The notes under the pieces are model-generated. The model had not been told where the DNA came from, searched no databases, and saw nothing but the letters and a program-made list of their open reading frames with translations. From assembly GCF_964188355.1 (NCBI RefSeq), contig NC_134187.1, positions 23,731,810-23,795,809 of the forward strand: 64,000 nucleotides of DNA, in the 5' to 3' direction. Positions 38,160-51,189 of this stretch are shown here, in pieces. The position numbers were made by a program, and so were the translations under genes. Each line of letters starts with the position of its first letter. The first letter of the stretch is position 1. The stretch is from Buteo buteo (Eukaryota; Chordata; Aves; Accipitriformes; Accipitridae).

Positions 38160-41100
38160 TGCTCTGAGAATTAAAACAGCCTCAGTAGTAGTCTTCCTTT
38201 GGTGTATATCAGTTACTTCTACTGCAAGTAGAGCTTACCCTTAAAACTTCTGAAGCTGAAAAGAATTTATGTAAATAAATAACACATGTATAAACACTGC
38301 CTGTCAGGAATATCTGTTTGATATTATTTTTGTCATTTGCTAAACACATATTTCTTAATGTTTGCTAATTGCATTTAACACAAGCTGCAAATGTAATACA
38401 ATCATTTTTAACACATAAACCATGAGTTTTGTAGCCAGAACTTGATAATCTATGCCCTGTCTTCTGAGGTACCTAAATACAGCTAAAAGGTTAAATATCT
38501 GCTACTGTAACTTCTGTTAAATCTGATTAATCCAATATGAACATGGTTTTGGATATTTCCAAGAATCTTTCTGAGACAAAGTTTTGTCCCTATATTGTCT
38601 GCCCTTACTTCAAGAGAATTCTTGGAGAATTAATATGAAGGGTAACTAACCCAGTCTCAAATAATACAGAAAGAAGTGAATCCTAAGGATTTTCCTGGAA
38701 GTTTCTGACTACTAACATTTACTTCATCAACTCATAGAACTGATCATTCAAATTCTTCTTTTTATTATTGATTTTTCAGGTAAATGCAGGGACAGAGAGA
38801 TAAACACCTTGAACACCAAACATTAGAACTTTAATAACTTGTAAACTTGCAGGTAGGTGAACTTCACCTGCAAGCCCTTTGGTTTCTGGTATGTCTTGCG
38901 GAACAGCTTGCATGAACCAATATTTGATGGATTAGTATGAATATTGTATAATTGAAAGTAGCTTTCATCTTTGGAACATGTAGCAAATGGTGGAACCTCC
39001 AAGTAGGAAAGTGCAGATCAAAAGGAGAAGCCTATATTTCAATTAACTTACTCTGATGTATTCAAAAAGAAGGCACTGATATGTTTAGATCTATAATAAC
39101 TGCTTAATAACAGCCATGTATTCAATTGCACACGTGTTTGTAAGACAGGAATAGTTAATACAACCTGGTTAAAAATCAAAAAAGCCTAGGGGTATAGAGG
39201 AGCTTATACTGATTCCATTTTACAGAGGTTGGTAAGAAACACTTTTGATGTTTAGGAAAGTTTCATTTTTTTTATCCATCTCTCTATTCCACCAAGACCA
39301 CTGGAAATTAATTTCTGTAAAAACAATTTTCACTACTTACATTGTCTTGCTAGTACTAAATTTTCTCAGTAAATTTTGCCCATAATTTTTCCCAGTTTTC
39401 ATAACCCTCACTCATCTTAAGCTTCTGTGGCCTTTATCTGGATGAAAGACCTCTAAAAATGATGAACAATGGTTTTGTGATCCTCAAAGGCCACCAAAAG
39501 AAAAATATGGGCAGCCCACTTGGGCAAGCCTTTCACTTCAAATGAGACTTTTCAGATTCAAAAAGAGATCATGGTTAGTGTTTCTAACAACAGCTACAGA
39601 TCTAAGAGAATTAGTATATAGATATCTTCATCCATCACAAGTGAGAAATTAGTTGTGAGCACAGTCAGTGCTGTTTCCTTAGTGTAACTTGATCTACTGC
39701 CACATCACTTAAGGTCAAGGAAATTTGAAGGCTGCCTTGAACACAACTGTGCTTACTTACTCCAGAACTGCTGAAATGCAAAACTTGAGACAGCCAGTGA
39801 AGAGATATCCATATAAAGAAATGGCAGTGGGGAAGAATTATTTGTTTGTCTGTTTGTCTACTTATTACTTACTTATTTTGGGGAAAACTATAACCATTGT
39901 TTCTGTAAAGGAAGGCGAACATACTAAAGTTTGAAATGTCAAATAGCAGAAAATCTTATAGTTACTAATAGTCTGGAAGATTCATACTGGAAATTTTCTG
40001 GTTTTCATTCAATTTAAAGATTTCACCCTTAGCCTACCCTGTAGCTACTTCTCTATATATTTAAAAATATCTGACCTTTACATGGATGTTGCCTGATCTT
40101 CATTCATACTGACATACGCTCTTTCCCAAGTGCAATATATTTTACTATGCTTTTCTGATTTAATACATTTATTTATAGTATGTTCTTGGGATATTAAAGG
40201 TCTAATTAGAGCCACTTCTCAGATGATCTTTGAGCTTGTTAGTAAAAATAATTAATTACTAGGCTTAATTAGCATCTGGCTTTAGAGGAGTTGGCTCTTT
40301 TTTACTCCTAGCTTTTCCTAAAATCTCTTTCATGAGGAATTAGAGTTCGATGTCAATTAAAAACTCTAGCCCAGTCACTTGAGGAATCTGAAAATATTTT
40401 ATACAGATTTCAGGGTTTAAAAAATCTATTTTGTTTCCTTCCTAAATCTTTATTGCCTTAATTCACTTATTTTCTGTCAAAGGGTTAATTACTGAATTAC
40501 AACTATAATATGAAGATATCAGATTTAATATTCCCCTCTTTGATGTCCTTCAGAATTGCCAATATGACAGGGTATGCATCAAATCTATAATCTTCATAGG
40601 AATCTAGTTTTGAAAAGGCAAAAATAAATACTGCTTCCCAACACCAAATTACATGTCAGAAAAATATTTATATTTAATGCTATTTTTCTTTGCTATAGCA
40701 CTTTTTTTGATAACATGGTACCGTTATTAATATTTTTACCATATTACTTAGTATTATGGTAAGTACTTAGAGAAGTATTGAAGCTGTCTGAAACACTGTT
40801 TTTGAAACACTGTTACTACAGAAGAGTTTCTTGCTGATGGCAAGGAGTCCTGTATCCATTTTCTGACACTGAAACTCTGGAAAATGTTTCTCCTTTCACA
40901 TGATTGCAGAGCAAGGAAAGCTGTCCTAAATCCAAGATATAAAACCCCATTTCTTTAATGCTAGCCTTTCAGGAAGTAGAGTTGAAGTAAATTTTTACTT
41001 CTTATGTATAATACATGTCCCTTCAATTTGGAAGCTTCACTTCTGTGATGCACTTATAGAAAAAAAGAATGACAGGAATACAGTTATGGCTTTCATAGTT

Positions 41101-43640
41101 TCCCATGTTACCAGACATCAACATAAGGTGTGTCTCTTTATTTTTCAGTCTTAGTAATTGGGCTATCTTGCTCATGCCAAAATGACTAATTAAACTTTAG
41201 AGAATTCTACTTCTTTGCTTTCTCCCATGTTCAGGAACTGAGTTATACTACTTAAATGTATTCTCCTTGAATTTCCTTCATGGTGTCCAGTTTTCTGGCA
41301 TCATGATCCAAAAATTTTGCAGCCTTCTTCAGAGCAGACATGAACACAGGTAAAAATGGAAGTGTGAAAAGGATTGCTGAATAGATGAATAACTATGTTT
41401 CACTGTAAGAGTTTTGATCACATTTTCATGTCTACTCTGAGCATTACAATTGCAGGTTTGGTTATTCAAGGTAGAGATCAGAAATAGAAAGATATTGAGC
41501 TGGTTGACCAGGTTTATGGTAAGGTTTTTCATTAATTCAATAAGCAATGTAGTGGGACTATGTGCATAAGAGCTGGGGTACCTAATGAGAGTAAGCCATG
41601 AACAAAAATAATGTGTTGATTGGACAGAAGTTAAGAAGAGCACATTAAATTAACTTCTGATTTCTTCCTGGTTTTATTTTGGAATATCCCACTATGCAGT
41701 GATGAAACTGTATTTTAAATGCAGTAAAGGAATTGACCTGTCTCTCAATAACCAGTATTGTCTCCAAGTTGCTGAGGGACTTGTTTCCCTTACAAGTTGG
41801 CTAAATCCTTTTATTAATAAAGATGCTAATTATCCTCATGAACCATGTTTCCAAATGTAATCTGAGCTCTGGGAATGCTGTGGAAGCAGCACAGCTAGAC
41901 TCAGACCCTATTTATCCAGGATCACTCTAGATGATTTAAAATTGATTTAAAGCTCAGTACATAGGCCCAGCTTGGAATTAATATTAACAAAAGGTTTTAG
42001 TATTTGTTTAATTAAGCCAGTTGAACTCTCAGCTTCTTTGGAGTACTGTGTCACTCTGAACAAAGACGTGACCTTGTTGTGCAGATAAAGGATTGTCTGA
42101 CGGTGGTTCCATATCATGCTTCTCATCTAACTAATATGCTCTGCAGACTCCACAAACTGGGGGGATTACAATAGCTTTCAGTGCTAGTTTTAAGAGGTGA
42201 AGCCTAACCAAAAGCATCACCCTCCAAAAATGAGACTTCAACTAGATCTGCCCATCTCTAACTGACTAGATTAACCTGGTATAAGCTGGAAAACAAAGCA
42301 ATAAACAAACTGCAGACTTTTCCAACATGTTTGAGGCAGGAGACCAGAGCGTGATACAAACCTGGTGATGGTCACTAATTAGTGATGCCAGTGGTGGCTT
42401 GGCACATTAACCCTGGAGTGAGAGTCCTGCTCCTCTGGTCTCTGGTGCTGCTCTAAACTGGACCAGAGGGGCTGGTTTGTGTGTGCCACAGAGCAGAAAT
42501 CTTAAAATAAACATCAATAATCACATATTATACCTATTCTTTTTAGCAAATACATTTTAGATTACAGATCACTGATTAGCGTGGTCTGCTCTTGCAGCCA
42601 CCCCACCTAAATACTCTGAAAACTTGGAATCGCTTTTGAGGTATGGAGGAAAGACAAAAGAGAAAAAAACAGCCTTTTGTAACTACAGTATAAAAAAACC
42701 CTGGTCAAAATAATAGTAATAAAAATTCAGCACAGGAAAATTTGTGTCAGACTGTAACACCTGTTAAGACAAAAGTGCACACGTAACTAAAGGAGAACTC
42801 CAGCCTACTTTGTTCTAAAACTACAGTCATTATAGCTGACATGAATAATTCACTTCGATTAAAATAAAAATGGGTGTTTATTTAGATGTGTCAATTTTCG
42901 TCATCTTTAAAAATAGTGTTTATAGGGGAAAACTAGCAAACAATTCTACTCTTACCTTTTTTTTGGTGGGTATATGACTAATCACAGTTAGAATTTACAG
43001 GCTTACTAATAAGTTATATTTTATTTTATTTTTACCTATTCTGCACATTTAATTCAACATGTGTTCTCTTTTTTCCCACTCTCTCTTTTTTCCTATGTTA
43101 GAAGTTTAGCCTTTGGGTAAAATAAAGAAAGTAATTACTTTTTGTCAAAATCGTGCAAGAACATAGCTCTGAGGTTATGAAACAGACTTCATTAGTAACG
43201 TATGTCTTCAAATTTTGCTATTATTTTAGCTGCCCTGAGACACCTTGAAAAATGAAACTTAGCACTAATGGACCTGAAATAATACTTTTAACTTAAGCAT
43301 AGACTCTTGTATGGGTTATATTATAAATAAGAAATAGTCTGCCTTTCACAGAAGAAAATGCCAAAAGTTTTACAAATGAAACATATTTGATTTGGTGCTC
43401 TTTAACTGCAATTTAATAGCAGTAAAAGCATCCACATGGTTCCATCATTAGTAACGGTTTCCAATGAAACACTACAAAGAAATTTTTAACATTTAGTTGT
43501 GAAATCATTTTGAATCTTTCTAGGGAGGGAAGAAATTACTTAATCCAATTGCTATAATTCTAAATGGTTAGAAAGTCTGAGTGTTTAATTTATGTCCAAA
43601 CTTCTTTTTCTGCTGATAGAAAATTTGGAAGTTAGTATAA
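38160..43640. other. AT-rich DNA without recognised gene
   Basis: About 5.5 kb of AT-rich background with frames up to 104 codons and no domain. A short tandem duplication of a GAAACACTGTTTTT-like unit lies at about 40791-40816. The 42.35-42.48 kb patch is less AT-rich but was not recognised. Confidence 0.5.
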
Positions 43641-44028
43641 TATCTTTGTGGTGGGTTCACCTTGGCTGGACGCAAGCCGCTTTATCAATCCCCCTCCTCA
43701 ACTGGAGAGGGGGAGAAAAATATGATGAAAGGATCGTTGGTCAAGATAAGGATAGGGAGAAATCATTCACCAATTACTGTCGTGGACAAACAAGACTCAA
43801 CTCAGAGCAATTAATTTAATTTATTGCCAATCAAATCAGAGTAGAGCAATAAGAAATAAATCCAAATCTTAAACACCTTCCCCCCACCCCTCCTTTCTTC
43901 CCGGGCACAACTTCACTCCCGAATTCTCTCCCTCCTCCCTCCGAGCAGTGCAGGGGGACACAGAATGGGGGTTGGGGTCAGTTCATCAGACAATGTCTCT
44001 GCTGATCTGTCCTCCTCACACTTTTCCC

Positions 44029-44410
44029 CTGCTCCAGTGTGGTGTCTCACCCATGGGAGACAGTCCTCCATGAACTCCAACATGGCATCTTCCCACAGGT
44101 TGCAGTTCTTCACAAACTTCTCCAGAGTGAGTCCTTTCCACAAGGTGCAGTCCTTCAGGAAGAGACTGCTCCAGTGTGGGCTCCTCTCCATGTGGTCCCA
44201 GGTCCTGCTGGAAGCCTCTGGAGCACAGGTTCTCCTCAGGGTCACAGCCTTCTCTGGGCACATCCACATGCTTCAGTGTAGAGTACTCCCCGGGCTGCAG
44301 GTGGAGATCTGCTCCCCCGTGGACCTCCCTGGGCTTGGGGGGGACAGCTTGCCTCACCATGGTCTTCCCCACGGGCTGCAGGGGAATCTCTGCTCCAGCA
44401 CCTGGAGCAC
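44029..44410 (-). repeat. LTR-internal minisatellite (copy B)
   Basis: Plus-strand cores at 44029, 44072 (short variant), 44117 and 44166 give spacings of 43, 45 and 49. The next unit, present in A and G about 48 bp further on, is missing. The array resumes in a degraded form through about 44390. So B lost a different unit from the one that distinguishes A from G. Confidence 0.75.
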
Positions 44411-44503
44411 CTCCTCCCCCTCCTTCTTCACTGACCTTGAGGTCTGCAGAGTTGTTTCTCTCATGTATTCTCACTTCTTTCTTCTGGCTGCTGTTGCACA
44501 GCA

Positions 44504-45648
44504 TAGAATCATAGAATCATTTAGGTTGGAAAGACCTTCAAGATCATCGAGTCAACCATCAACCATGCCCACTAAACCATGTCCTGAAGTGCCTTGTCTA
44601 CATGCTCTTTTAATACCTCTAGGGATGGTGACTCAACCACTTCCCTGGGCAGCCTGTTCCAATGCCTGACAACCCTTTCAGGAAAGAAATTTTTCCTAAT
44701 ATACAATCTAAATCTTCCCTGGCACAACTTGAGGCCATTTCCTCTTGTCCTATCACTTGTTACTTGGGAGAAGAGACCAACACCCACCTCACTACAACCT
44801 CCTTTCAGGTAGTTGTAGAGAGCGATAAGGTCTCCTCTGAGCCTCCTTTTCTCCAGGCTAAACAACCCCAGTTCCCTCAGCCGCTCCTTATAAGACTTGT
44901 GCTCCAGGCCCTTCACCAACTTGGTCGCCCTTCTCTGGACACACACCAGCACCTCCATGTCTTCCTTGTAGTGAGGGGCCCAAAACTGGACACAGTATTC
45001 GAGGTGCGGCCTCACCAGTGCCGAGTACAGGGGAACAATCACCTCCCTGCTCCTGCTGGCCACACTATTTCTGATACAGGCCAGGATGCCGTTGGCCTTC
45101 TTGGCCACCTGGGCACACTGCTGGCTCATATTCAGCTGGCTGTCAACCAGGACCCCCAGGTCTTTTTCTGCCAGGCAGCTTTCCAGCCCCTCTTCCCCAA
45201 GCCTGTAGTGCTGCATGGGGTTGTTGTGTCCCAAGTGCAGGACCCAGCACTTGGTCTTGTTGAACCTCATACAGTTGGCCCCGGCCCATCAGTCCAGCCT
45301 GTCCAGATCCCTCTGTAGAGCCTTCCTACCCTCGAGGAGATCAACCCTCCCTCCCAACTTGGTGTCATCCGCAAACTTGCTGAGGGCTCACTCGATCCCC
45401 TCATCCAGATCATTAATAAAGATGTTAAAGAGAACTGGCCCCAATACTGAGCCCTGGGCAACACCACTTGTGACTGGACACCAACTGGGTTTAATTCCAT
45501 TCACCACAACCCTCTGGGCTCGTCCAGCCAGCCAGTTTTTTACCCAGCGAAGAGTATACTCATCTAAGCCATGAGCTGCCAGCATCTCAAGGAGTATGCC
45601 ATGAGAGATGGTGTCAAAGGTCTTACTGAAGTCCATGTAGACAACATC
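44504..45648 (-). mobile_element. 5'-truncated CR1 LINE inserted in LTR copy B
   Basis: Minus-strand CR1 of about 1145 bp covering the second half of the ORF2 reverse transcriptase and the 3' UTR. It ends in the typical 'gatgatcttgaaggtctttcc'-like segment and ATGATTCTATG-type terminal repeats (plus strand tagaatcatagaatcat at 44504). The heptamer CACAGCA occurs at both borders (44497-44503 and 45649-45655) and may be a target duplication, although CR1 often lacks one. It interrupts the LTR of copy B, so it landed after that LTR. Confidence 0.93.
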
Positions 45649-45651
45649 CAC
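44572..45651 (-). pseudogene. CR1 ORF2 reverse transcriptase, C-terminal 359 codons, two in-frame stops
   Basis: One continuous minus-strand frame encodes the back half of a CR1 reverse transcriptase. In order: a 'VVYMDFSKTFDTISH' block (palm, first catalytic Asp in YMD), 'SGVAQGSVLGPVLFNIFINDLD', the FADD catalytic box (about 45365-45385; FADD replaces the commoner YADD), then 'KCWVLHLG', 'EKDLGVLVD', 'LVRPHLEYCVQFW', 'LRELGLFSLEKRRLRGDL' and a terminal 'VVRHWNRLPREVVESPSL'. TGA stops at 45388-45390 and 45289-45291 split the frame into 87-codon and 232-codon open parts. It starts at the insertion border, so the N-terminal endonuclease and fingers are absent. Non-functional. The low number of lesions suggests a fairly young insertion. 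Confidence 0.93.
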
Positions 45652-45869
45652 AGCAGGTTTTTTCCCCTTCTTAAATCTATTCTCCCAGAGGTGCTACCAC
45701 CGTCAATGATGGGCTCAGCCTAGACCAGCAGCAGGTCTGTCTTGGAGCCGGCTGGCATTGGCTCTATTGGACATGGGGGAATGTTCTGAAATTTTTTCAC
45801 AGAAGCTACCCCTGTAATCCCCCGCTACCAATATACTGCCATGCAAACCTAAGACTATACTAAAAAATT

Positions 45870-48800
45870 AAACTTCACCTTATTGGGATAGATAACAAAC
45901 ATTGCTTAGTACTTATTTTGGTCACAGAACATGTTTCTACAGGGTTGTCAAACTGAGGGCTTTTCAAAACAATGGAGGAAAGTATCTCACTACACATTCA
46001 GTTCTTCCTGCTTTCTAATCAAATTTGTAGATCAGCATTGGTATTTAAAATTTAGTGCAAATATTAGTTCATTCTTAGAATGTCTATTAGAAAAGAGTAG
46101 TCCACAAATAACTTCAAACATGCTTTTCTTTTTAATTAATACAACCAAGTGCAAGTATTTAAGTTCAGAATTTCAGAGTCTGAATTAGTCAATAACTGAA
46201 CAGAGGCCAGTTTTTTAAAACATTTATTTCCATTGATACAAAAGCACACTAAAATAAAAAAAAAAAAAAAATCTTCTCCATAGATATTCTTTTTGGTCAA
46301 GTGTACATCTGTTCTCTCTCAAAAATACTATATTGCCATCATTATGAAAAATAGCAGCAAATTCATCATTAAAACTGATGCCACCTTTCTATGTAGTAGT
46401 CAGTTTCATGTAATTTGATTAAGACACTATCTTATTTATTGACTTTTTTACATTTTAAACTATATTTTACATGCATTATAAAGAAATAGTAATGGTAAGA
46501 AATTGTCCATTTCATGTTGGTCTAACTTTTTGATAAGATGCTGGTCTCTCAGACAAGTCCCAAGGCTTATCTAGTTAAAAAAAAAATAGCTTCTCAGGTA
46601 ATGAATTTCACATGAAAAGCAAACAGCTCGTCTGCTTTTCAGCTACAGATGGATTTCTGAATACACTTTAAATTATAGTCTTTGACCATTTTTAGACCTG
46701 ATCTGAACATTTAAAACTAGATCCCCCAGTTTCTAAATGTTTCAGATAACAAAAGGCACAATAATGTCCCCAGTGAGATAACTTCAGCTCTGGAATTGAC
46801 TATTACTCTGTATATCCCAGGCGAATGGCAAGACGTATGTTGCCTTAAGAATTTTTAATTTTAATTTTTTTTTTTTTTTTGTGGCAGCATGAGCATGGCA
46901 GATAAAACCAGAATTTGGTGACTGAGATTTAATGCTGCAACATTATACTAGTCTTTCAATGAAAATGAAAAACAAAAACCAAAAACCCGCAACAGCAAAA
47001 AAACCCAAAACAAAATCAAGTAGTCCATCTGTTGCCACATTTATGCCTAAAATCTTCTGATCCATTTTCAAAATTCTTAAGTTTCTCAAAGACCTGCAAG
47101 TCTCAAAGGGAAAAAAAATATGAAAGTCTGGTGCAAATCAATGGCTATGAGCAGGGATACCTATATTGATTCCCCCAGCAAGGAGAGATGGGGGAATCTC
47201 AGCTGTTAGACCTCGGCATCCCAGAGGCTCCCTGGTGTACCTTCTGCCCTGCCAGCACCCTGCCAGCATTTCTTGCACTGCCCGGTATCAGACAGTAATT
47301 GGGGCTATTCTAATGAGAGGTGGGGATGAGTAAAGGGCAGATAAGGTGGAGTGACATGAAGCAGCAATGGGTAGGAAAATTGCTTTAATACCTGAAGGCA
47401 TACCTTCTTTTTGGTTTGGTTTGTGGTTTGGGTTTTGTTTTTTTTTTCCTTATGTAATATATAACTGTAGAATTAGGGCTGAATTAGCAGGTTAGACAAA
47501 CTTCAGGGATTTTGTTTGTTTGGGTTTGTGTTTTTTTTTAAAAAGTCAATTAGGACTCTGGAAAAGGACAATCCCCATAGCCCATACAATTGCCAACTAT
47601 GTCACCTCTTCCTTCAGTCTTACAAATCCACCAGGACTGGCTGAGATGGCTGGTAGAAGCGCAGGGAGGGAAGAAAGCTGTGACTGTGTCCCACGTATCC
47701 TTTCCCTTGCTTGGATCCTTCATCTCTAGCAGCAGGGAGGAGGGCTGCAGGAGGGAAATTTTCTGAGCATGCAGGCAGCAAGGTCATGGCTACCTATTAG
47801 TGAGGAAAAGTAACTTCTTTCAATACCCAGCTTGTCTGGGCCAGCGCTGATGAAGAAATGCTGCTCTAACTGTGGCTAAAGGGTCAAACGGTCCATCTGT
47901 TAGTCTGTGTGTTTTTCTTTCTCACTCCATGCCATGCAATTAGCACCTCTGTCTGTCTGCTGTCCAAAACAGCTCCTTTTTTTGTCTATGCTTAAAGCCA
48001 ACCCCAGATGCAGGTTCGGTTGGATACCCTATTACAATTTTGTATTCAAATTGTTTCACAGTGGGTTTAAAGACTGGATAGATCAAAAATAATTATTTCC
48101 TGTCAAATAAAAAAAAGGAGAGTGTACTGGAAAGAGTGAGAAGATCATGTTGTAGTCTACTCACTTATTAAGCTATTGTGAAACTTGGAAAGAATTTAAA
48201 GTATCTAAATTCTTGAAAATGCTATTACTGTAATAATTATTAAAATCAAATTTATAGTTGCATATTCTGTGAACAGCAGAAACCCTCACCAAATTAAAAT
48301 TTAAGTTATCTTTGATATACAAATATTGGGGCAACTTTTGCCATACTTATCTGCACATTCTACCCTGTGTTTTACATCCAGTGTAAAAAGTGTATTTAAA
48401 AATAAAAAATTCAGAAATGTTTTGAAGAATGTTTTTTTGATTTATCAGGATAAAAGTTGTTACATACATCTATATGCATATACATACATATGTGCATTTC
48501 TCTTTCTCTTTCAATATAAATTAGCAGAGCTAGAAGATTACTAACTTCATTAAAGGTTTTATAGATTTTAATCCATTATGTTAAGATAATTATTTACATT
48601 TACATTATACAGACATTTATAAAAATATATATAAAAATGTTTATCTGTGAAAATGATCATACTGAAATACAGTATAATCAAAATCATTCAATATAATTAT
48701 TTCAAAATCATAAGAAGGATCACTATCACAGACAATGGTGATAAAAAGGAAATGTGAATTAATTTATTCAATCAAGAAAAATAAAACAGTTTGGAAGTTA

Positions 48801-51180
48801 GGCCGTATACAGAAAAAAAGAACCTGTTGTTGTCTAGTCTTGCAAGGTATAGGACTGAGGAAGTGAGATTGAAAGAAAACAGCTGAAATTGGGAGACTAG
48901 CTGTGGCAAAGTACATTAGACAGAGTGGGAGTTGTTTCTATCTGGATATCCAACTTAATCTACAACAGTTAAATTTTTTCTCAAATGCATAGCTACTTAT
49001 TTGGAGTTTATTGTTGCTCAGTGGATATTATACTTAGTCTTCATTAATTTTTGTTTGTTTAATAAAATACAACATTCTTTTTTCAAAGTCTGTCTTTTCT
49101 ATCTTCCTGTCACAGATTTGCCAATTTCACTCATTATTTACAGAGAATTAAACACTGTTGGCTTGATATTGAAAACACTTCAATTAATTGTTCTGAGTTT
49201 TGAAAACTTTTTTAATTCATATTTATCAAACAGTTTACAGTTGAAAACACATTTTGGTGTCATATTTTATGACAACATATATTTCAGCTTTATAATGTTT
49301 AGTATCACAGAAATACAGGGAGGCAGGATTAGCCATAACTATAAAAGTGAAATGGAACAATGTGCCTGAACTGCACAACTTCTGGTTTTCATTAAGTTGT
49401 GAATACAGGCTTGTCTTGGGGTGAACTGTAGGATGTCCTTTGCTTGAACACACCCATATTTAATTGCTTATTATATTTTTATTCTGATACTTAAAATTTC
49501 TATTACATTCATATGATCATAAGGGAATTCTCCTGTGGATGATTTAATACCAGTTAATTCACAAGGAAGCTAAGGTCTTTGCAACATAGTAGTAGGTACA
49601 TGTTCCTGATTCTTGCCTCAAGCACAGTGAGGTAAAGAAATTTCAATCAAGGCTTACTAATAGGGCTTTTAAATGAAATGTTTATTTTACTTTGTTCAAT
49701 TCTACCTCAGAAGGATTAGTCTAAATCCATTATTCCATCTCCCATATTTCTACAGCTAACCTAAAAGCAAAACTCCAAAATTCTAAGTAGTTTTAGGAAT
49801 GGGAGAGCTAAGTGAAGCCTGTATTTTATGGCTAGTGGTTTAACCATAATAATCTCAGCTATTTGCTCTTTCTTCCTTCCCCCCCACCCCCCAATGCCTG
49901 CAGTAACCTGCCATGACCCTTTTAATTATTTATCTTAATACTTTTTACTTATCTTTTATTTATCTTAATACTCTTTACTTTGCTAGGACTTGCAAGCTAG
50001 GAAAAAACATATGTTTTTTTGTCAAGATATCTGCTGCCATTTGACTAGTTTGTGAGCCTAAAGAACTCTCTCTTTCAGCTGCTGGAGATGAAACAATTGT
50101 CTTTAGGAGAGCTCTGTGAAGAATTTCCATACCCTTTGTATCAGATATTGTATTGGGCAGATCTCTTATTATTCACCTTATTATTTCTGTTAAATTCAGC
50201 AGAAACTGACCAATGATTTAAAGTAGTTAGAAAAGAGGTAGAAAATGAAAAGTATAGAAACAGAGACTGCATGATCACACAACTTGTTTCTATAGAAACC
50301 CAGCTAAAAATTAGAAGCTCTAAAATATTTTGTATTTAATAATGAAAAATAAGAAATATTTACCCAAATCACTACACCTATGCAAGCAGAGGAAAAAAAA
50401 AAATCAAAGAAAAAAAAAATCCAAGCAAAAATGTTTGTTTGGACATTATCATGAGACATGGCTGCAGTAGAATCATAGTGTCAGCTATGCTTCACACAAT
50501 AACCCTGAAGCTCTCGTGTGACCAATCAGGATAACTCTGTATAGTCTATAAAAATTTATAAATAAAATTGGTAATTTTATAATGGTGCTTACTTGTTTCT
50601 TCACCTGTCGGTTTTTCAGCTGCAGATTTTTTGAGTTTGCAGACAAAAACATTTGACAATGATAGCCAGCAATTTATTTTTTTTTGAGGGGCGGGGGGGT
50701 AGCAGAGGGAATATCAGTTTTGCAAATATATTTAAGAAGTTTTTGTAAATAGATGGATTATTTAATTTGCATTTTCATTTCTAGTTGTCAGAAATAGTAT
50801 TTAGGTAATCTTATATAAAAACAACAAAGTTGTCAATCTGGTTTCTGTCACAAGTTCTTCAAAAGATATATCAATGTATCTATAGTAGTAGAATAAAATC
50901 TGTTGCCTGTCTGATCATATTCTTGTCTACTTCTAGTGTTACATTTCCCTTACTCATCCAAATAGTTTTCTAGAAGTAGGGAACAGGTGCTCAAAGCAAC
51001 TTAATCTGGTGGTACTCATCAACTGCAATTTGAGCAAATTGGTCTTGCAATCAAGCCTCACTGACAGTTACCAGATGATCTTTCACTGACTTGCTCTTAT
51101 TGCCAAGTGCATGATCATTTATTAAAATGACAACTTGATTATGATGAAAGCAAGTTAATATTTTTCTAGTAAACTCTGCA
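45870..51180. other. AT-rich DNA without recognised gene
   Basis: About 5.3 kb. Homopolymer runs occur at about 46258-46271 (A) and 46863-46880 (T). There is a small less AT-rich patch at 47.16-47.35 kb and a 30-bp tandem duplication at 49927-49980. The longest frame (49001-49369, 122 codons) is AT-driven and has no domain. Confidence 0.5.
49927..49980. repeat. 30-bp tandem duplication, about 1.8 units
   Basis: The unit beginning TATTTATCTTAATACT at 49927 recurs at 49957 with one T-to-C difference, then stops. Confidence 0.9.
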
Positions 51181-51189
51181 AAAAGGCTT

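Larger units (their letters stand above)
43647..45865 (-). mobile_element. Solo LTR, long family, split by a CR1 (copy B)
   Basis: Same family as copies A and G on the minus strand. The two parts are 43647-44503 and about 45650-45865, separated by a CR1 insertion. The LTR 3' end (plus strand TGTGGTGGGTTCACC) and the polyadenylation signal AATAAA (43820-43825, minus) are kept. The other part carries the 'gccggctccaagacagacc' and 'ccatgtccaatagagcc' segments near the LTR 5' end. The last 15 or so bases at about 45850-45865 are diverged, so that boundary is approximate and no target duplication could be read. The minisatellite has lost one 48-bp unit relative to copy A. Open frames of up to 234 codons here are repeat artefacts. 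Confidence 0.85.

Noticed and set aside
43913..44669. Frames of 118-234 codons on both strands
   Set aside because: Inside LTR copy B and crossing the junction into the nested CR1, so they cannot be one gene.
44594..45574. Plus-strand frames of 72-218 codons
   Set aside because: Antisense shadows of the CR1 reverse transcriptase, which is encoded on the minus strand with recognisable conserved blocks.
49001..49369. 122-codon plus-strand frame rich in Phe, Ile and Leu
   Set aside because: Hydrophobic composition is expected from T-rich DNA; no clear membrane-protein family.
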